Shown here in pieces: positions 1 to 15,000 of a stretch of DNA of 64,000 nt. The stretch spans positions 9,184,511 through 9,248,510 of the forward strand of contig NC_134659.1 in NCBI RefSeq assembly GCF_030463565.1, given 5' to 3'. Position 1 is the first letter of the stretch. Every line of letters begins with the position of its first letter. The notes under the pieces were generated by a model. It was not told where the DNA came from, made no database searches, and worked only from the letters and a program-made list of their open reading frames with translations. The translations under genes and the position numbers were made by a program. This DNA is from Pelecanus crispus. Lineage: Eukaryota > Chordata > Aves > Pelecaniformes > Pelecanidae.

Positions 1-3000
1 GTGATGCATCTATCCTGGAAGCCAGCGCAGCCTGTGTGGCCATGGGAGTCTGTCCCAGTAGCCAGCACAGCCACCAACGGGGGCTATTCAAGCTCTGCTT
101 ATTGCTGTGAGCCACTGAGCTGTCAGGGTGGGACACATCCCCCAGCTGGCCCCAGAACAGCAGATTCCCTCCCCGAGAAGCTCAGAGGTTTTTCAGGTGG
201 GACCTGTGAGAGACAGATCAGCCCCCCGTGCCTGGGCAAAGTCATAGGAAAGCCCCAGCCCCTGCATATAATTGAGAAGAGAGGGGGACGCAAGGGCCCC
301 CAGTTTAGGACACATCTCCAACCCCAGGTCCATCCCGCAAACCTCCTGATAGCCCCCAGGCTGATGGGGCCAGATGGAAAAGGGGACAGAGCAGGAGTCT
401 CCTTCCCTTTGCATGGGGAACAGCTCAGCCCAGCAGTGAGGGCTTATTTGTCACCTTTGTCCCCTCTGTTAATAACTCAGATGTCCCCCCAGCAGAGAGG
501 CACAGCTCAGCAACTGGAGGCCCTTCGAGTCACTCTGTCCCCACACCTGCCCTTCCTCTGCACCCTGGACATGAAGATTAAGAGCAGAAGACAATGCCTT
601 GGCTCTGGTGCAGGCAAGCTTTTTAATCCTTAATACTGGCAGCTCTGGGGAGGGCTGAACGTCAAAAATGCAAGCAGTGCATCTTCTCAACTGATGGAGG
701 CCCAAGGTAAAAGCTCTGGCTCTTAGGGATCCCCTGATTAACATTGGGGACTGAGGTCCACCAGCACCTGGGGTGATGGGGATGACCCATCAACCAGTGC
801 CGCAGACAATTGGGCACACCCATCCCTGCTGCCGGATGTTGGCATGTCCAGGGGCTGGCCATACCCCACAGGAGCCGAGCGCTGAGCACAGGGAGGGTGC
901 TCATGGGTACTGTAGGTGACGTCCTCCAGCCACTTAGATGGATGGGGAGGGAGTCCCCCTCCACGAGCCGAGGCAGAGGGAGGTTTGGGGCTGGCTGCTG
1001 CCATCTCCAGTGGGCTGGGGACTGTTTTAAAAGGCCCCTTTCCAGACCTGGGCAGCTGCAGCCAGCTGGGTGGAGGCTGGATCTCCCTGCTGCAGCGAGG
1101 GCTTGCCAGGTTTACCAGGGGGGCCCAGGGCGGGATCTGGGAGGTTACAGCTCGCTGGTCCCCAAATGTGTTTGCAAAGAGGCTTTAGGTGGATGTCCCC
1201 ATGTGGGTCTGTGGTGTGGTGCAGGCTGTCAGGCAACATGCCCTGCCACCACGGCGCAAGGAGAGGTGACCCCACATTGGATGGGGAGCATGGGGCTGGG
1301 CTGCAGTGGGAAGCCTGGAAGGTCAGCGTGGCTGGGGCAGAGGCAGAGCAGGCAGGGGAGGCTGGGGGCGGATGGGACCGTGTGGTGTCCCCAGAGGGTG
1401 GCAGGTGATGGCAAAGCTGAATTGGAGGAGCCACGGGTTGATGAAGCAGGGGTTGGAGGTTAGGATGGAGGGCCTTGGTGGGCTTAGAGTTGTGACCCAG
1501 GGTGATGGGGCAAGAGGGACCCTGGATTATCAAGGAAAACCCTGGGAAGAGATTTTGCATCCAGTGTCTAAGGCAGGTGACAGGAGGCAGTGCCTCCTGC
1601 AGTGGCACAGACAGGAGATTTTCCCTGGCTACAGAGTCAAGGTGGGGCTCCTCTAGCTTCAAACCACACCAAAGAGCAGCTCCAGACCAGCAAGAAGACT
1701 AACCCACTCTCTGGAGTCCTGAGAAACTCCAGCTGGGCTGAGTCTGCCCTGCCTAGTTGGAGAGCAGGCTGAGCCCATGTGCATTCGCTACACCTGCCTG
1801 CCCACAGCCTCGATGCTCCTGCCACCAGCCTCCCTGCAAAGCTGGTCATGTCCACCTGCAGCTACCCCAACTCCAGGATGGAGCTGCAAGGGAGGGAGGT
1901 GGGATGTGGCATCTCAGGAGCTTGTTGGGAATCAACTTCTGCTGCCATGGCCCTGCGTGGGGGTACAACTCCACCACCAAGGTAGTTTCTCCAGGCATTG
2001 GCTTGCCCAAGGACCAAAGGGTCTGTCCTGCCCTCCCTGGTGTCTGGGTTGGTGGGCAGAGCAGGGACTCCTGGAGCTTGGTGTCTCCAGCCCCCCGGAG
2101 CCCACTGCCATGCTGTGCCACTGGCCCGCACCTCCCTGTCCAGGAGAAGAGGTGACCCCCCGCCCGGCGTGAGACCATGCTGGGGGGATGCCTCGGCACT
2201 GCGCCTTGCTGCCTGCTGGGCTGGGCCTGACCTCTGGGCACGGTCCCAGAGGTGTCTCAGCGGCTTTCCCAGCCTCCACATGCTGCTGGTGGCCCGTCAC
2301 AGGGCACGCAGAGCTGGCACCCCACGGGCTGTGGGGACGCATCCATACCTGCCCCACTGATTTAAACCTGGGGACCCAGCAGTTGTGCTCAGGGACTTTG
2401 GTCTGTGCCTGCAGTGGAAACAGCCCAAAGAGCTGGTGGGAGCCAAACCCAGGCCCTGTCCCTGGCGCCGCAGGGCTCAGCAGCCTCCCATACTGGACAG
2501 AAAAAGCTGCTCATTACGTTTCAGCGCTGCCCTCCCCGTGGCCAGCCTGCCTTCAGCTGAGGATGCCAGATCTCCCCTCCAGTCCCCCTGACAGTGAAGC
2601 CTTTGGCTGTGCCAGACCCAAAAACAACTGCAGAAGGTTTCTCCACCCAGCAGCTGGAACCCGGCCTGGAAACTCAGGGGCTGCCGAGTCATCACATTTT
2701 CCGTGAAGCAGCAAAGGCTACCACAAGGAGCAGGGGGATGGGGGAGGCCTCGCCAACCGTGAGTGTTCGAAAGCTAATGCTGGCCAGAGCTGGGGTGGCA
2801 CCGCGGGGTCTGTGCAGCCAAGCCACCACCTCCTGCATGGGGGAGAGACTCAGGCTGCGACATTGTCCTTGCCCCAAGCCCCATTGGGATCATGCAGTCT
2901 GGAGCAGAGACGGGAAAGGGGACCTCTGACAGCATGCCCATCAGGTCAGGTCTTTCTTGTGCTGAGAGACAGTAGCCACAGCGCAGTAGCAAAGGCCCTG

Positions 3001-6000
3001 TCCAGCAAAGGCTCCAGGCAGCCCTCCTGGGCAGTGCCAACCTCAGACCGGAGCAGAGTCCACCCCCAGTTTGCCTTTGTACTCCAGGCACTGGCCTTTA
3101 CTCCAGGTGCCCTGGGCATGGAGCTGGTGGCACAGGGCTTGTCCCTGCTCAGGCATGTCCCAGACCTGAGTGTGACCCTCCACACTTGGGGGAAGTAGGG
3201 GACCTCCCTGGGAAGCACCGGCTGGGGTGAGGATGAGCAGGGTAGGTAGCAGGCAGCAGGCCTGTGGCACCCAAGCATCACCGGTGTCACAGGGTCTGTG
3301 TGTGGTGACAGCAGGCAGGCAATGCTTCTGAGGCTGGGCACAGGCAGAGCCCAGGAAGGTCCCTGCACACCGCTGCCAGGGGACAACATGCGGGAAAGGA
3401 TGCTGCCACTCCCTGAGGGACTCAGCCTGCCACCCAGAGAGGGCAGAGCCATGGCCTGGCACTATGCCGTGAGCGATGCTGTTACTGCATGGAGGAGCCT
3501 GCACTCATGTCTGGACGTGCAGCCCTGGTGTCCCCATGGGAGCTCTGCCAAACTTCCCTGGGCAGGACCCCTTGCACCCAACCTGGCACCCTGAGACAAC
3601 ACATTGCCCAGGGACCCCATGATATGGGGCACTGGTGCCACTGGGATTGGGCTGGGAGCAGCTCTGGGACTCCTGTCCTGTCTCAGCCCAGCAGCAACAT
3701 CCCTCTGGTCCCTGTCCCTCCGGTTCCTGTCTCTCCTTCTGCCCACCAGTGCTGTGAACTGCCCCAGGCCAGGATTTCTCCCCTCTGCCACCTCTGAGGT
3801 GCTGAGTGCTGCCTGGGGCTGTGAGGGAGGAACAAGGGGAACAGGCTGCTCCCGGGGCAAAGCCTGTGGAGGATGCAGGCACCGCTGGGACCTCTCTCTC
3901 TGCAACGTTCACACGCCACTGTTCTCCAACCCTAAACCCCAGAGCACTGGGATGCTCTTCTTTCAACCCCTTGCAAGTGTTTGATCATTTCCACATGGAG
4001 TCCTGCCAGCACCGCTGCCTGCCTCCTGCCTTGTGCTTTCAAATCCTGGAGCTCTTCCCATTTTGCAGAGAGGGGAGGGCAGGCAGAGGGTGGGAGACAT
4101 CACCCCTTTCGCAGGACAGAGCTGTGCACAGCCGCACTGGCCAGGCTACTGGATAGCCGGGAGGTGCAGGAGTGACTCCCGTGCTCTGGTGATGCTCTGT
4201 GCTCCCCCCACTCACTGCCAGTGATGGATGAGACCTGGCAGCAGAGCCCAGGATGCCTGCGGGTGTGAACCAGGCGCCTGCAGACCTGGGAAGAGCAGGG
4301 CTGCGGGTGACTCAGAGCACGCCCAAGCCGGCAGAGCCGGGCAGACCTGCTCTGCGCCCCCCCCGGGGTGTGGGTGCCGCCCCTGGGGCCGAGCAGGCTC
4401 AGGAGTCCCCTTCCCCTGGCCAGGGCAAGAGGCACCAGGTGGGGAGGGCTGATAGCGGCCTGGAGACTGCTCTGCACCTACTGCAAGCAGTGCTTGGGCA
4501 GCACCTGGATGGTCCCCCAAAACCCCCCACTCCATTGCCAACAGCCTGTAGAGCTCCTCAGGGCTCTGCTCCCACCCTGGGACGCAGTGCCAGCACAGGC
4601 TGACAGCAAAGGTGCTTGGTGCCACCAGGACGCCACACTCACGGAGCCAAGAAGTAGCCATGAAGCAGCTCCTGGTGCCCACCCGCACCTCACTGTGTTG
4701 GAGAGCCTGGGCACGAGATGCCCCCTGCACAGGCACAGCCAAGTAACGCCAGGCTCTGCCGCTGGCACAGCCATGCACGGAGGCTGCCCATCCCCAGCCG
4801 CCCGCGCCGGGGCCGTGGGATGGGGTTTGTTCCCACTGTGCCAGAGCACAGGGGGCTCTGCACTCCTTTCCCCACCGCATGCATCCCGGCTTCAACCACA
4901 GGGCTGGGAAAAGAGAGGGGGGCAAGGAGTGGAAGCAGTACCTCTCCTGGTGGGCATCCCTGGCGTGGTCCACAGCCTGTCCCTGCGAGCCTGGCATGCG
5001 CGGTGTTGGCTTGGCACGCTCACACTTGCTTTCCGTTTACTCCTGCTTGTGCAGACGCTCAAGTCTGGGCTGGTCCTGGGGGAAGGCCCGCCTGGGCTCG
5101 CCTAGCATCTCAGCTGCAGGATGCCAGGGAGGAGGGATCAGCTGGATGGAGATGTCTCCTGTGGCCCTGTGAAGGCAGGGGTCTGCACCCTGGGGAGGGC
5201 GGGCATGGCTCATGTCTCTCTGCTGCTTGCCTGGGTTTGCACCACGCGCGGCAGGGCCAGCCCGGGTGCTGGGGGCACCCTGTGATGGGACCCTTGGAGA
5301 CAGCAAGCATCCCTTCATGCTGCTGTTACAAAGGGAGGCAGGGAGCGCCCTGAGGCTGCGATGGGACCAGCACAGATGCCCAGACCCACGTTCCAGCCCT
5401 GAAGGTGCCTGTGGGCTGTGATTGCTAAAGGCTTTGCTGCCCTGAGCCCCATCAGACCAGCCACAGTCCTGGAGTGAGAGCATCCTGGTCCCTCTCAGCT
5501 CCACATCAAGGGGATGTGGAGAGGAGCCAGTGAGTTGGCTCAGGAGGTGCAGAGCATCCCAACAGCTTGTCCAGGATGGCACTTACCCTCCCCCTGGCGA
5601 GCAGGTGGCCAGCTGGTCCCTGGGGGTAAGGAAAGGGGTCTTGACGGTGGGTTCAGAGGAAACCTGGGACCATGGGAGCAGGTCCCAAGGCACCCCCTCT
5701 CCCATCTTGATGGATGTGGCAGGAGGAGGTGCAATAGCCATGGCAGTGAGTGTAAGCACTCCTGTCTCCCGCAGTCCCAGCTAAAAACAAGGCCTGGAGC
5801 TCATGTTTCTGGTCTCCTTGCAAGCAGCTGGCAGGATTAGCCCTGCTTAGCCCCACGTGAGAGCCGCAGGTTCCCACATCCGCCGTGCAGTGCACGGAGG
5901 GGGACTTCTGCATCTGACCCTTTCCAGTCCTACAAGGGTCACACGTGTTTCAGCTGCCACTTGGAGGGTTCAGCCTTCCCACCATGGGCACCCGTCCCTG

Positions 6001-9000
6001 CTGGCAGCTCCCCCCCACCCATCCTGCCCGGCTGGGCAAAGCTCTCTGCGGTGAAAAGGGAGAAGGAAGGCAATGCTGGCTCAGTCCAAACCAGCCTGTT
6101 TGCGCAGCAGGGAGAGAAGGAAGTCCTGGACACTGCTGCCATGCTTAAGCAGCTTCATGAAAACACAGCCTCCAAATTTGGAAAGCATCTCAGTTTCCAA
6201 ATGCTGCCATGAACTGAAAAACTCACCTCAAAATGAAACCAGCCCCGGCCCTCTGCTTCAAAGTTTCCTGTATAAAAACAAACCTGCCAGACAGCTGCAT
6301 TTGCACACAAAGGGTTTTGTTTTCAGGAGGAAGGTCTCTTTTTTGGAGGAGTAAACACAAGGCCTGCCCATCCTCCATGCCCCCGGGTGGGAGGCCTGCC
6401 TGGCAGCTCAGGGCGAAGGCAGGGCATTGTCCCATCTTGCTGCCTGTCTGCTTTCCCTCTCCCACGTCCCCTGCGAGCAGACCGCTGCCTGCAGCAACAC
6501 CAACACCGCCGCCGTACCGAGCTGCCGACCGGCTTGCCCTGCGAGCACTGGACCCTGGCAGGCTGTGCCAGCCAAGGCTTTTTGCATGTGTCCCCGTAGC
6601 TGTGATGCCTCGGAGGGTCCCAGGGCACGGGATTGGGTGCAGGATGGGGGTGTGCAAGGGCAGAGCTGGTCCTTCAGCAGAGGGATCAATGTCTGCTTGT
6701 GGCTCTCCTTGCACCGTGGTGATCCCAGGGCACTGCAGCGTGGCACCCAGGGGTGCTCCCCTCCCTGCAACATGGCTGCAGCCTTGGCAGTGCCTGCTTC
6801 TGCAGTTCCTCAGATTCTCCCTGGCTTCTTCCACAGCACCTGGAGCCAAACACAACATGAGCCTGTCTCTTCAGCTGTCAGCGGTGCCTGCTGCTTTCTG
6901 CGTCCAGCCCCGAAAAGAAGGCAGCTCTGCTTCTCCACAGGAGCAGCTGGGGGACCCCCCACCCTGGCTCTAGTCCCTCCAGCTCAGCTGCAGGCCCCCC
7001 CGAGACCACTTTCCCCAGGCTGGTGCACTTTTGGGGCTGGCATAGCTGCAGCCTTCTGCTCGCTGGGGTGCTGCCGTAGATGGCATTCACCCATCGCAGT
7101 GGAAGCTGCTTCTTGGGACCTGTATTGCCTATGGGTGTGGGTCTCGTGGCTGGCAATTTTTAAAGGCTTTGCTGGCACAAGCTTGGCCTTGCCAGGCGGG
7201 TGCTGCAATTCTGGAGCAGGGGTGAGGCGGTTGCAGAGGGATGCAGGGTCAGCCCCTTCCACTGTTGTGTGTTGAGAGTTTTGCTCCAGAACCCTGTGAA
7301 GTGTCTCTCCCTTCAGCCGACTTGGGACAGTGGCACCATTCATTGGTTCTTGCAGAGTGACCTGGAGCTCAGCCCTGCCTGTCTGGGGGTTCCCGATGAT
7401 GTGTCTATGGAGTTGAACATCCTGGCTTGAGGGTTTGGGGACATGGAGGGTCTGTGGGGCTTGGAGACCTTGCCAGATGCCAGACTCGGAGAGCTGATCC
7501 CTACCCAAAGCACTGGCAGAAGCTATTTTCACCTCTGAGCTGGGACACACCTGCCCTGCCTCAGTTTACCATCCATGCACTGGGAAGCAGAGGTGCTTTG
7601 CTGCTGCAGGGGAGGGAGGGAGAGCAGGCGGCAGGCTGGTAACGGGGACGCATCAAGCTTTTCTGAGCCTCCTCATCCCTCCCTGGGCTGTCATTAGCAG
7701 TAAGTTTTGCATCTGGGCTGTGAAGCCACGCTGTCCTGCTTCTCCCATGGGTGGTGCAGCTGGGCTGGGTGGCTGCAGGGTCTGGGAGGGACTGCCCCAA
7801 GGCTCAGGGGGATCAGCCAGGCTGCTGTTTGGCTTGAGCTGCTTGGCTGGGAGAGCCTTTAACAACAAATGTTGCAGAATAAGGGAACGTTTCACTGCTT
7901 TTTCCTGGTCAAGTGGTTTCCTGTTTTCTAAGCAGCTCTTCCAGCACCACTGGGGCAGAGGACTTGTCTGCACAGCGCCTGGTCCCAGAGCAGACCCTCA
8001 CCGGGGAGGCAAGTTCCTGCTGCTTGACATCTGGCAGAGAAAGATCACAAAGAGTTCACAAAAGATTGGTTCTAGGATGAGCTGCAACCTTTACTGGAGA
8101 CCTGTAGCAGGAGACAGCACTTCTCCCCTCTGGGCTGAAAGCATCCATGAACGCATGGTCTTACCTAGGTCAAAACAGTCTGGACACTGCTTGTTTACAC
8201 AGCCTCGCTGGTATTTCCTATGGACAGCTTTCCATGGCCTTACAAACTCATCACACACATGGCCACCCGCTCACCACGCTCAGCCCTGCCTGGGGAGCAC
8301 GGGAGCTCCTGGGCTCAGTGCTGCTTCGATGGGCTTTGCTGTGAGCAGGAACGGCTTGGTTCTGCAGTTCATGTGGGGTGCTGCTGAAGGCAGGGGACAA
8401 GGGCAGGATGCCCCATGGCGCACCACTGATATATTTCCCAGGAGTGTGGAGTGAGTGTCGCCACCTCCATCACCCCTGCTCCTCACAGGCCAGGCCCTGC
8501 ACCCCTGCTGTGTGTTGGGGTCCTGAGCAGAGCCCTGTATGATTTCGGTGTAGTTCCAGCCCTGGGTCCACCCTTTCTCCCGCAGAGTCTGTCTGCAGCT
8601 GTGCACACAGGTAAGGTCACCCTGCCTGGTGGTGCTGCCCACCCAGCACCCATTACCACTCCTCTGCCGCAGCCCAGAGCCCCCTGCTCAGCTCCTACTG
8701 CTTCTTCCCCTGCCTGTCACCGACCTCCCCTCTGTCCTGGACAGTACCAGGAGCAGGCGCAGTGGGACCATCCCACCAGGTCTCCGGGGAAACGCAGAGA
8801 TGTTTTCTCCATTGACAAACATCATCTTTCCCCTCCTTTGCTGAGCGTTATTAAAAAGAGGCTGTTGGCAGACAGTCTGCCCTGAGAGCCAGCCTGTAAG
8901 TGTCAGCCCCTGGGGACTGTCTGACCCATGGAGAAGAGGCAGGCAGAGGGGACGCTGACACACAGGGCGGCTGTCACTGCTTGAATCAGTCCTGGCTCCT

Positions 9001-12000
9001 CGTGGAAGACAGGATCCATCTGGAGCTCCTCAGGGTCCATCCTGGATCCTTATATGCTCAGCCGTCCCTGACTGTGACAGAAACATAAACTAGGCCCTTG
9101 CAGGAATGGCGAAATAGGCAGACACAGGAGCTCCTGTCAGCACCCGTGGGCCCAGGCCCAGCCAGCTCTGCAGGATGGGGCCCAACACGCACAGAGCATC
9201 TCCTCCCGGCAGGAGCAGGCAGCAGGGCCCCTGCCCAGCACATGCCTGCAGGGTCCCCCCGGCTGGACTCCAGCTCCCCAAGGCGGAGTGACCCTAAAGC
9301 CCAGCTGAGGTGGCCTTGGTGGTGAGTCTTGTGTCTGGGGAGAGGCTCAGGAGACACACAGAAGAGGGGCAGGCAGAGCTGCCTGGGGGACTGTGAGAGG
9401 AAGCGGAGATGCCCACTGGCAGGCGTGGTGCCCACCAAGCGGGACATGATCCGCTGCGGTGTCATGGGGCCAGGCTGGCTGGTGGCACGGCAGGGCAGGG
9501 GTGACCTGCCCCAGCTGAGCACAGAGTTCACTGGCTTTGCCCCTTCTCCACAGCCCTGCAGGTGTTCAGCCAGTGCTTCCCCATCCTCTCCTGCACTCAC
9601 CAGCAGCATAGATCCCTCCTGCCCTATCTTGGCATCACAGACCTGGGCCCCAGCACCACATGCAGGCTCTGCTGTGGAGGGGCCCACCCTTTCCCAAAAT
9701 GCACACACAGTCCATAAACCCATAAACCAGAGGTGAGGTATGAGAGGAGAAGGATGGGCTGGTGGACCAGAAGCTGTAGCACTGCACGGTGACCTGCCCA
9801 CCAGGCACCATGTCCGTGACCTGCTGGTCTCCCATGTGGTGGCAGACTCAGTGCCTTATTCAGGGTTACCGCAGAGACTGTCCTGATGCCAGCCCCATGG
9901 CTTGGCACCATGCCCACACTGGACAGGGGCAGGGGAAGGGTGTTCGGCAGCCCTGAGTGACAGAGAGGTCCGCTGTCTGCTGCTGCAACTCACCCAGTGC
10001 TGGCAAGGCGAGGCTTTCACGGGCAAAAAGCCTGACACCTTTGCTGCATCAGGGACTCTGGTGCCACCAGCTGCCGCCTTGATTTATCCTCCAGTGCTGA
10101 AAGCCCCATGGCTCCATCCTCCACTACTTGCACTTGCTGGCAGGAAAGGTGTCCCCTGCCACAGAGCATCTGGGGACCCATCTTGGCCCCAACAGCAGAA
10201 ATAAAAAAAACTAAAAAACTTGCAGTTTCTTAGCTTTTCCTCCAGATCTGGGGCATTTGTGGCTTCCAGCACCATGGTTTCCCCACAGCGAGCTGATGGG
10301 AATATTTCTGATGTCTGGAGCCAGGATAAAACAGACCCCGTGTGCTGCAAACTTCTGTGGCTCAGACCTACAGCTGGCGCAGCTGCAGCGAGACCAAGGG
10401 GACTTGGGAGGCATCGCTCAGCAGGAGCAATGCACGGCCCAGTGTGGGGACTTCCTAATTTTCTGAGGCCAGAAAGCACTATCCAAAACAGCTTTCAAGA
10501 GCAGCCAGGCCCAGGTAGTCGCATGCACGCATGGCCCTGCCGAGGCAGGTGGCTGGCTGCCTGCTGGAGCCGCACTGTGCGGATCCCCGTTGTCTCTGCA
10601 TTGCTGCCCTCTGGCTGCCTCTGCACATCTACGGCAAGTCTCTCCTCCGGCTGGAGAGATGGGACCTGCCGTGGCTTTCATGGGGCTCTGGCTCTTGCAA
10701 GATGCACCACAAATCAAGAACCTTCCTTTGGGAGCAGATCAACACATTTTAGTGCACCATCAGCCAGGCGTGGTTGCTGGCAGCCGAGTGCCAAACTACA
10801 GGTTCGAGGACTTGAACTTAGAGAATTTGTCTCATTTGCATGTACAATGTATCTCCCATGATCTTGGCTGCCCGGGTGCAGGTCCTGTCTGTAGGACCTG
10901 TCCTGCTGTGCTAAGACAGGATTGTCTTGGTGGGATTCAGGGTGAGGAGGCTGAATCTCTCTCTGTGCTCAAGGTGGATCTTGCAGGGTCCTGTATAATA
11001 GAGATATGGCAGTGGATTCATATTTGCAGGGGGTAGCGAAGCTTTTCTGTGGGCTCTCCCACCTCAAAAAGATACTTTAATAGAGTGCAGGAAAAGCTCT
11101 GGAAAACATGGCTTTCATTAAAAGATCTGACAGGCCCCAGCTCCACAGCCCAAGAAAAGAGGAAGAGGCCACTGGGGTGAGTTATGCAAGTATCTGCATG
11201 GAGAAAAGATGCCTCCTGTCCACAGCAGCAGCTGACACCCCAGCAGCTGGGAACTGGAGGAGCCAAGCTCTTGGGTCAGCTTCACCCTGTGCCACTGGTC
11301 TTCAGACAACCCCAGCTCATCCCCGCCTCCAAGACTCCACACGGAAGCTGCTGGCAGATCCTCCCTGGCCTGCGCCATGCAGCAGCAAGGCTCTTTGGCC
11401 CCAGGTAGCTGCATCCATGGGTCCATCCTGTGCTGGGGCCAGATAGTACAGTCAGCATCACATGTATGGGCTGTTTTTAGCAAGGTTAAGAAACTTAGCC
11501 CCCATGGAGTGACAAATGCCGCATCTGTTTGACTCGCTGCACCTATTTCTGCACCGGACGTTGGCTGAGAGCAGGCTATTTTTAACCATCCCTGTTTCAC
11601 TATCTTCTTTCTAGCTGTTATCACAGGCTAGGAGAGGATCTGTGTGCTCTTAGTGAAAAACTCACTGCCGATCCCAGACCAGATAAGCCTGCGGAAAGCC
11701 AGCACCGCTTCCCCTGAGCCCAGCGGCGTGTGGGCGCAGGCTCTCTTGCAGCAAAAATGGAAGTGACTACTTTCTAACCGCTTCCTTTCTTTCTGGGTCT
11801 GTCTCTCCCTCCTGCCCCTCCTGACAAGTTCGTTTCCTGTTATTGATAACGGCCCCTGCACCCAGTGAGAGGTCACCACGCTCAGTGCCCCCACAAGAAA
11901 ACAGCCTGGGGACTGGAGACAGCAGGGCTGTGCAAAGCAAACCCAGCCGAGCTTTGCTGGAGCAGGCAGCAAGGTTCAGCCCATGCCGCTGGGTGCCAAG

Positions 12001-15000
12001 GTCCCTGCTGCAAAAAGGTGCAGTGTGCCAGGGGACCCAGGATATGAGCGACACAATGGGTCTTGAGGATGTTCAGGCCTTTTTGTGCATTTTTCATAGG
12101 GAGCTGCTTTGTCCTGTATGCTCTGGAGTTGGAGAGTAGTTTCTTGTTCCTGGGAGCCTTCTCCCTGCCCACACACCTTGTGGTGCTTTGCAAGCAGGCA
12201 TTGTGATCTAGAGCCTCCTGAGAAGACACATGTGTGTCTCTTGGCCTGGGGCAAGCCACTGCTTGCTGCAACCCTGCTGGGCTTCCCATGCGAGGCAGAC
12301 AGCTAGCTCCCCAGGGGAAACTGAGGCACACAAAAGTTTCCAGGCAGCGTTTCCAAAAGCACAGTGCTCTCAGAGGCAGCCAGGGAAGTGCAGGGTGAGC
12401 CCAAGTGACACGTGGATGAGCAAGATGCTGCTGCTGGTGCTGGGGCTGTGTCCCCTCGCAGTGCAGCAGTGTGTCCTGGGTGACCAAGTAGCCCCATGCT
12501 GTGCCCCTGTGGCTTCTCCTCTGGCATTTACTGGACAAAGAGTCAAAGTCTCAGCACCTTGGAGATCTGGCCCCACATGCTGGCTTAGATTGCCTCTACC
12601 CTTACCACTCCACTTAGGAGCAATCCTCCATGCATGAAGCTAAAATGAATGGGGAGAGCTTGTTCCCACATGGGGAGAGGAATAAACCATGCTGATATAA
12701 GCACCTTCACACTAGGAGAACACCTTTCCCAGGGGGCCTGTTCCTTTGCCCATGCACTCCTCTTTAGTCCACAGCAGCACCAACCCTGCATCATTGCTAG
12801 CCCCACACAGATGGGGCTGGTGGTTCACCTGCTTTCCTCTGCCTTTCTTTTTGCAAAGTTGGAGGAAAGCTCAGCTTGTTTGCAGCTTGTTTCTAACTCC
12901 AGAAACAAAAAGTGGTTCTGCTCAGCAGTCATTCAAAGAAGAAAAAAAAAAAAGAAAAAAACAAAAAAAAATCAGTTAAGCAAGAAATTCAGGTGATAAA
13001 CCATCCTTTTGGTTCTCCTTGAGGAGAGGGGCAGGAGTGCATGGGCTGGCAAGATCAGCAGCAGATGCCTTGAAAAAATGAAACAGCAATTGCTTAATTG
13101 CTTCTAGCCAGAGCCAGGCAGCAGCAGGAGCAAACTCTGCACAGACCGCCACTGGCAACGGGGAGGAAGGTCACACGTCTGCTTCCTCCAGCTCTCCCTC
13201 CTCAGGATCAGGTCCATCCCAGCAGGATGGCCGAGGGTGCAGGCTCATGTGCAGTGCTCCTCTGCAGGCTCTGTGCTCCCTGCGGCCCCACTGACACAGG
13301 CTGCGTGTGGCAAATGTTTGCATGCCACGGCACAGAGTGCTGGGCTGTCCTTGGGAATGCGCTCACGCGGAGGAAGCTGGAGTAGTGAGACGTTGTTCTC
13401 CAGGAAAAGAAATCTGCAGGGGTGCTTCACTCAGCTCCCAGGTCCTGGCTGTCCCCAGGCCAGTGGGCACGTAACACGGAGCCCCCCCATGCCGTGCTGT
13501 GCTGTAACTGGGCTGTTTGCACCCCCCGCAGCTGGCTCTGTGGGATGCTCGGGCTAATTGCATAGTCCTTCTCATACCTGCCAGGAGCTGATCAGCTGGT
13601 TTTAACAGAGTCTGCTGAATCCTAAGGCAGCTGCTTCACCTTCAAGCCCATGAGCGATATTTAGGCAGCAAAGGAGATGGGCTAATTTCCAAAACCCTGC
13701 AGGACATCCTGAGCTCCCAGTCGTGTCAGCAGGAGCAAGACCAGCCCTGTCTGAGAGCTAGACCCAAAGGTGACGGAGGCCCAGCGAGACGAGGCCATGG
13801 TGCGGTAGGAAATCCCAGGGGAGGGAGACCGCGGGGCACCATCTGCGTTTTGGGTGCTAGTTCGATGCTGCCTGGGCTCAGGTGACTTTGGGGCTACACT
13901 GCTGTTTGGAGAGGGTGAAAAGAGGTGCTGGGGTGTGTGGATCAGGGCAGGGTGGCTGGGACAGCAGGCTCATACTTGGGAGGCTGGAGGGCAGAAATGG
14001 GAGTAAGGACTGGCTGGGCTTTAGCGGGGAGAACAACTCCCAGTCTGAAGCTGGGAGCTGCTCTTTGCATGTAGGGAACTGACTATGAGGATATGGCCAG
14101 AGGGTGCTTGGGGTGCAAGATGACCCTATGGAAGTGGAGTTGTAAAATGCAAGTGAACAACCGCAAGTACCAGTCAGGGATAAATCCAGACCTCCCTCCC
14201 CAAAGCACCAGCTCTGTAGGGTCCCCATGTCCTGCTGGGCTTGCTGAAAATAAAACCACAGCCAAAGAGCCCCTTGAAGACCCTTGAGGCTCTGCCACAA
14301 ACCTCTCCAGTCCCTGTATCCCAACTCATGACCCTAATGCACAGGTGTCCACAGACAGGGGACACATTGGATCCCATGTCTGGCACATCTCTGGGCACCT
14401 CATATTGGGCCAGGGTGGATGGCTAATGCTGTAACAGCTGGGACCCTTCCCTCTGCATCTGCCCCTCCATCACCAGTTCTCTGCTGTCCCAGCACCACTC
14501 TGGGTATCATTATCACCTCCAGAAACACAAATACCACACTCACCCATCCTGCTCCTGTGTTGGGCATTGGGGATGCTGTGAGGGTGGGATGCCTCTGGGG
14601 ACAGGACAAGGCTGGGGCTTCTGCAGCAAGGCAGGGGAGGGATGTGGCAGCGGGGAGGCTATTCTCCCTGCAGCAGTCCTGCTCTCCACATAGGCTGTGT
14701 GAGCGTGAGGGTGAAGGCCACCTTTGAGGGATCCAGGCACTGACACCCCGCTACCACAAAGGTCAGAGTAGAGGGGAGTGCTGGGGAAAAGGGACATTCC
14801 TGTTCTGGGCCCTGACACCCCCTGCCCCACCAGGGGAGGGAGAAAAGTTGGTGTGGGGCACAGCTGTGGCCCTATGGGACCCACCCCAGAGCCATTTCCT
14901 TCAGTGCTGCTTCCCCCCATCCCCGTCTGGGCTTTGCCCTCCAGGGACTGCCCAGTTCCTTCTTGCCTGTGGCAGCTTGCAATGGAGGTGCCTGCCCTGG

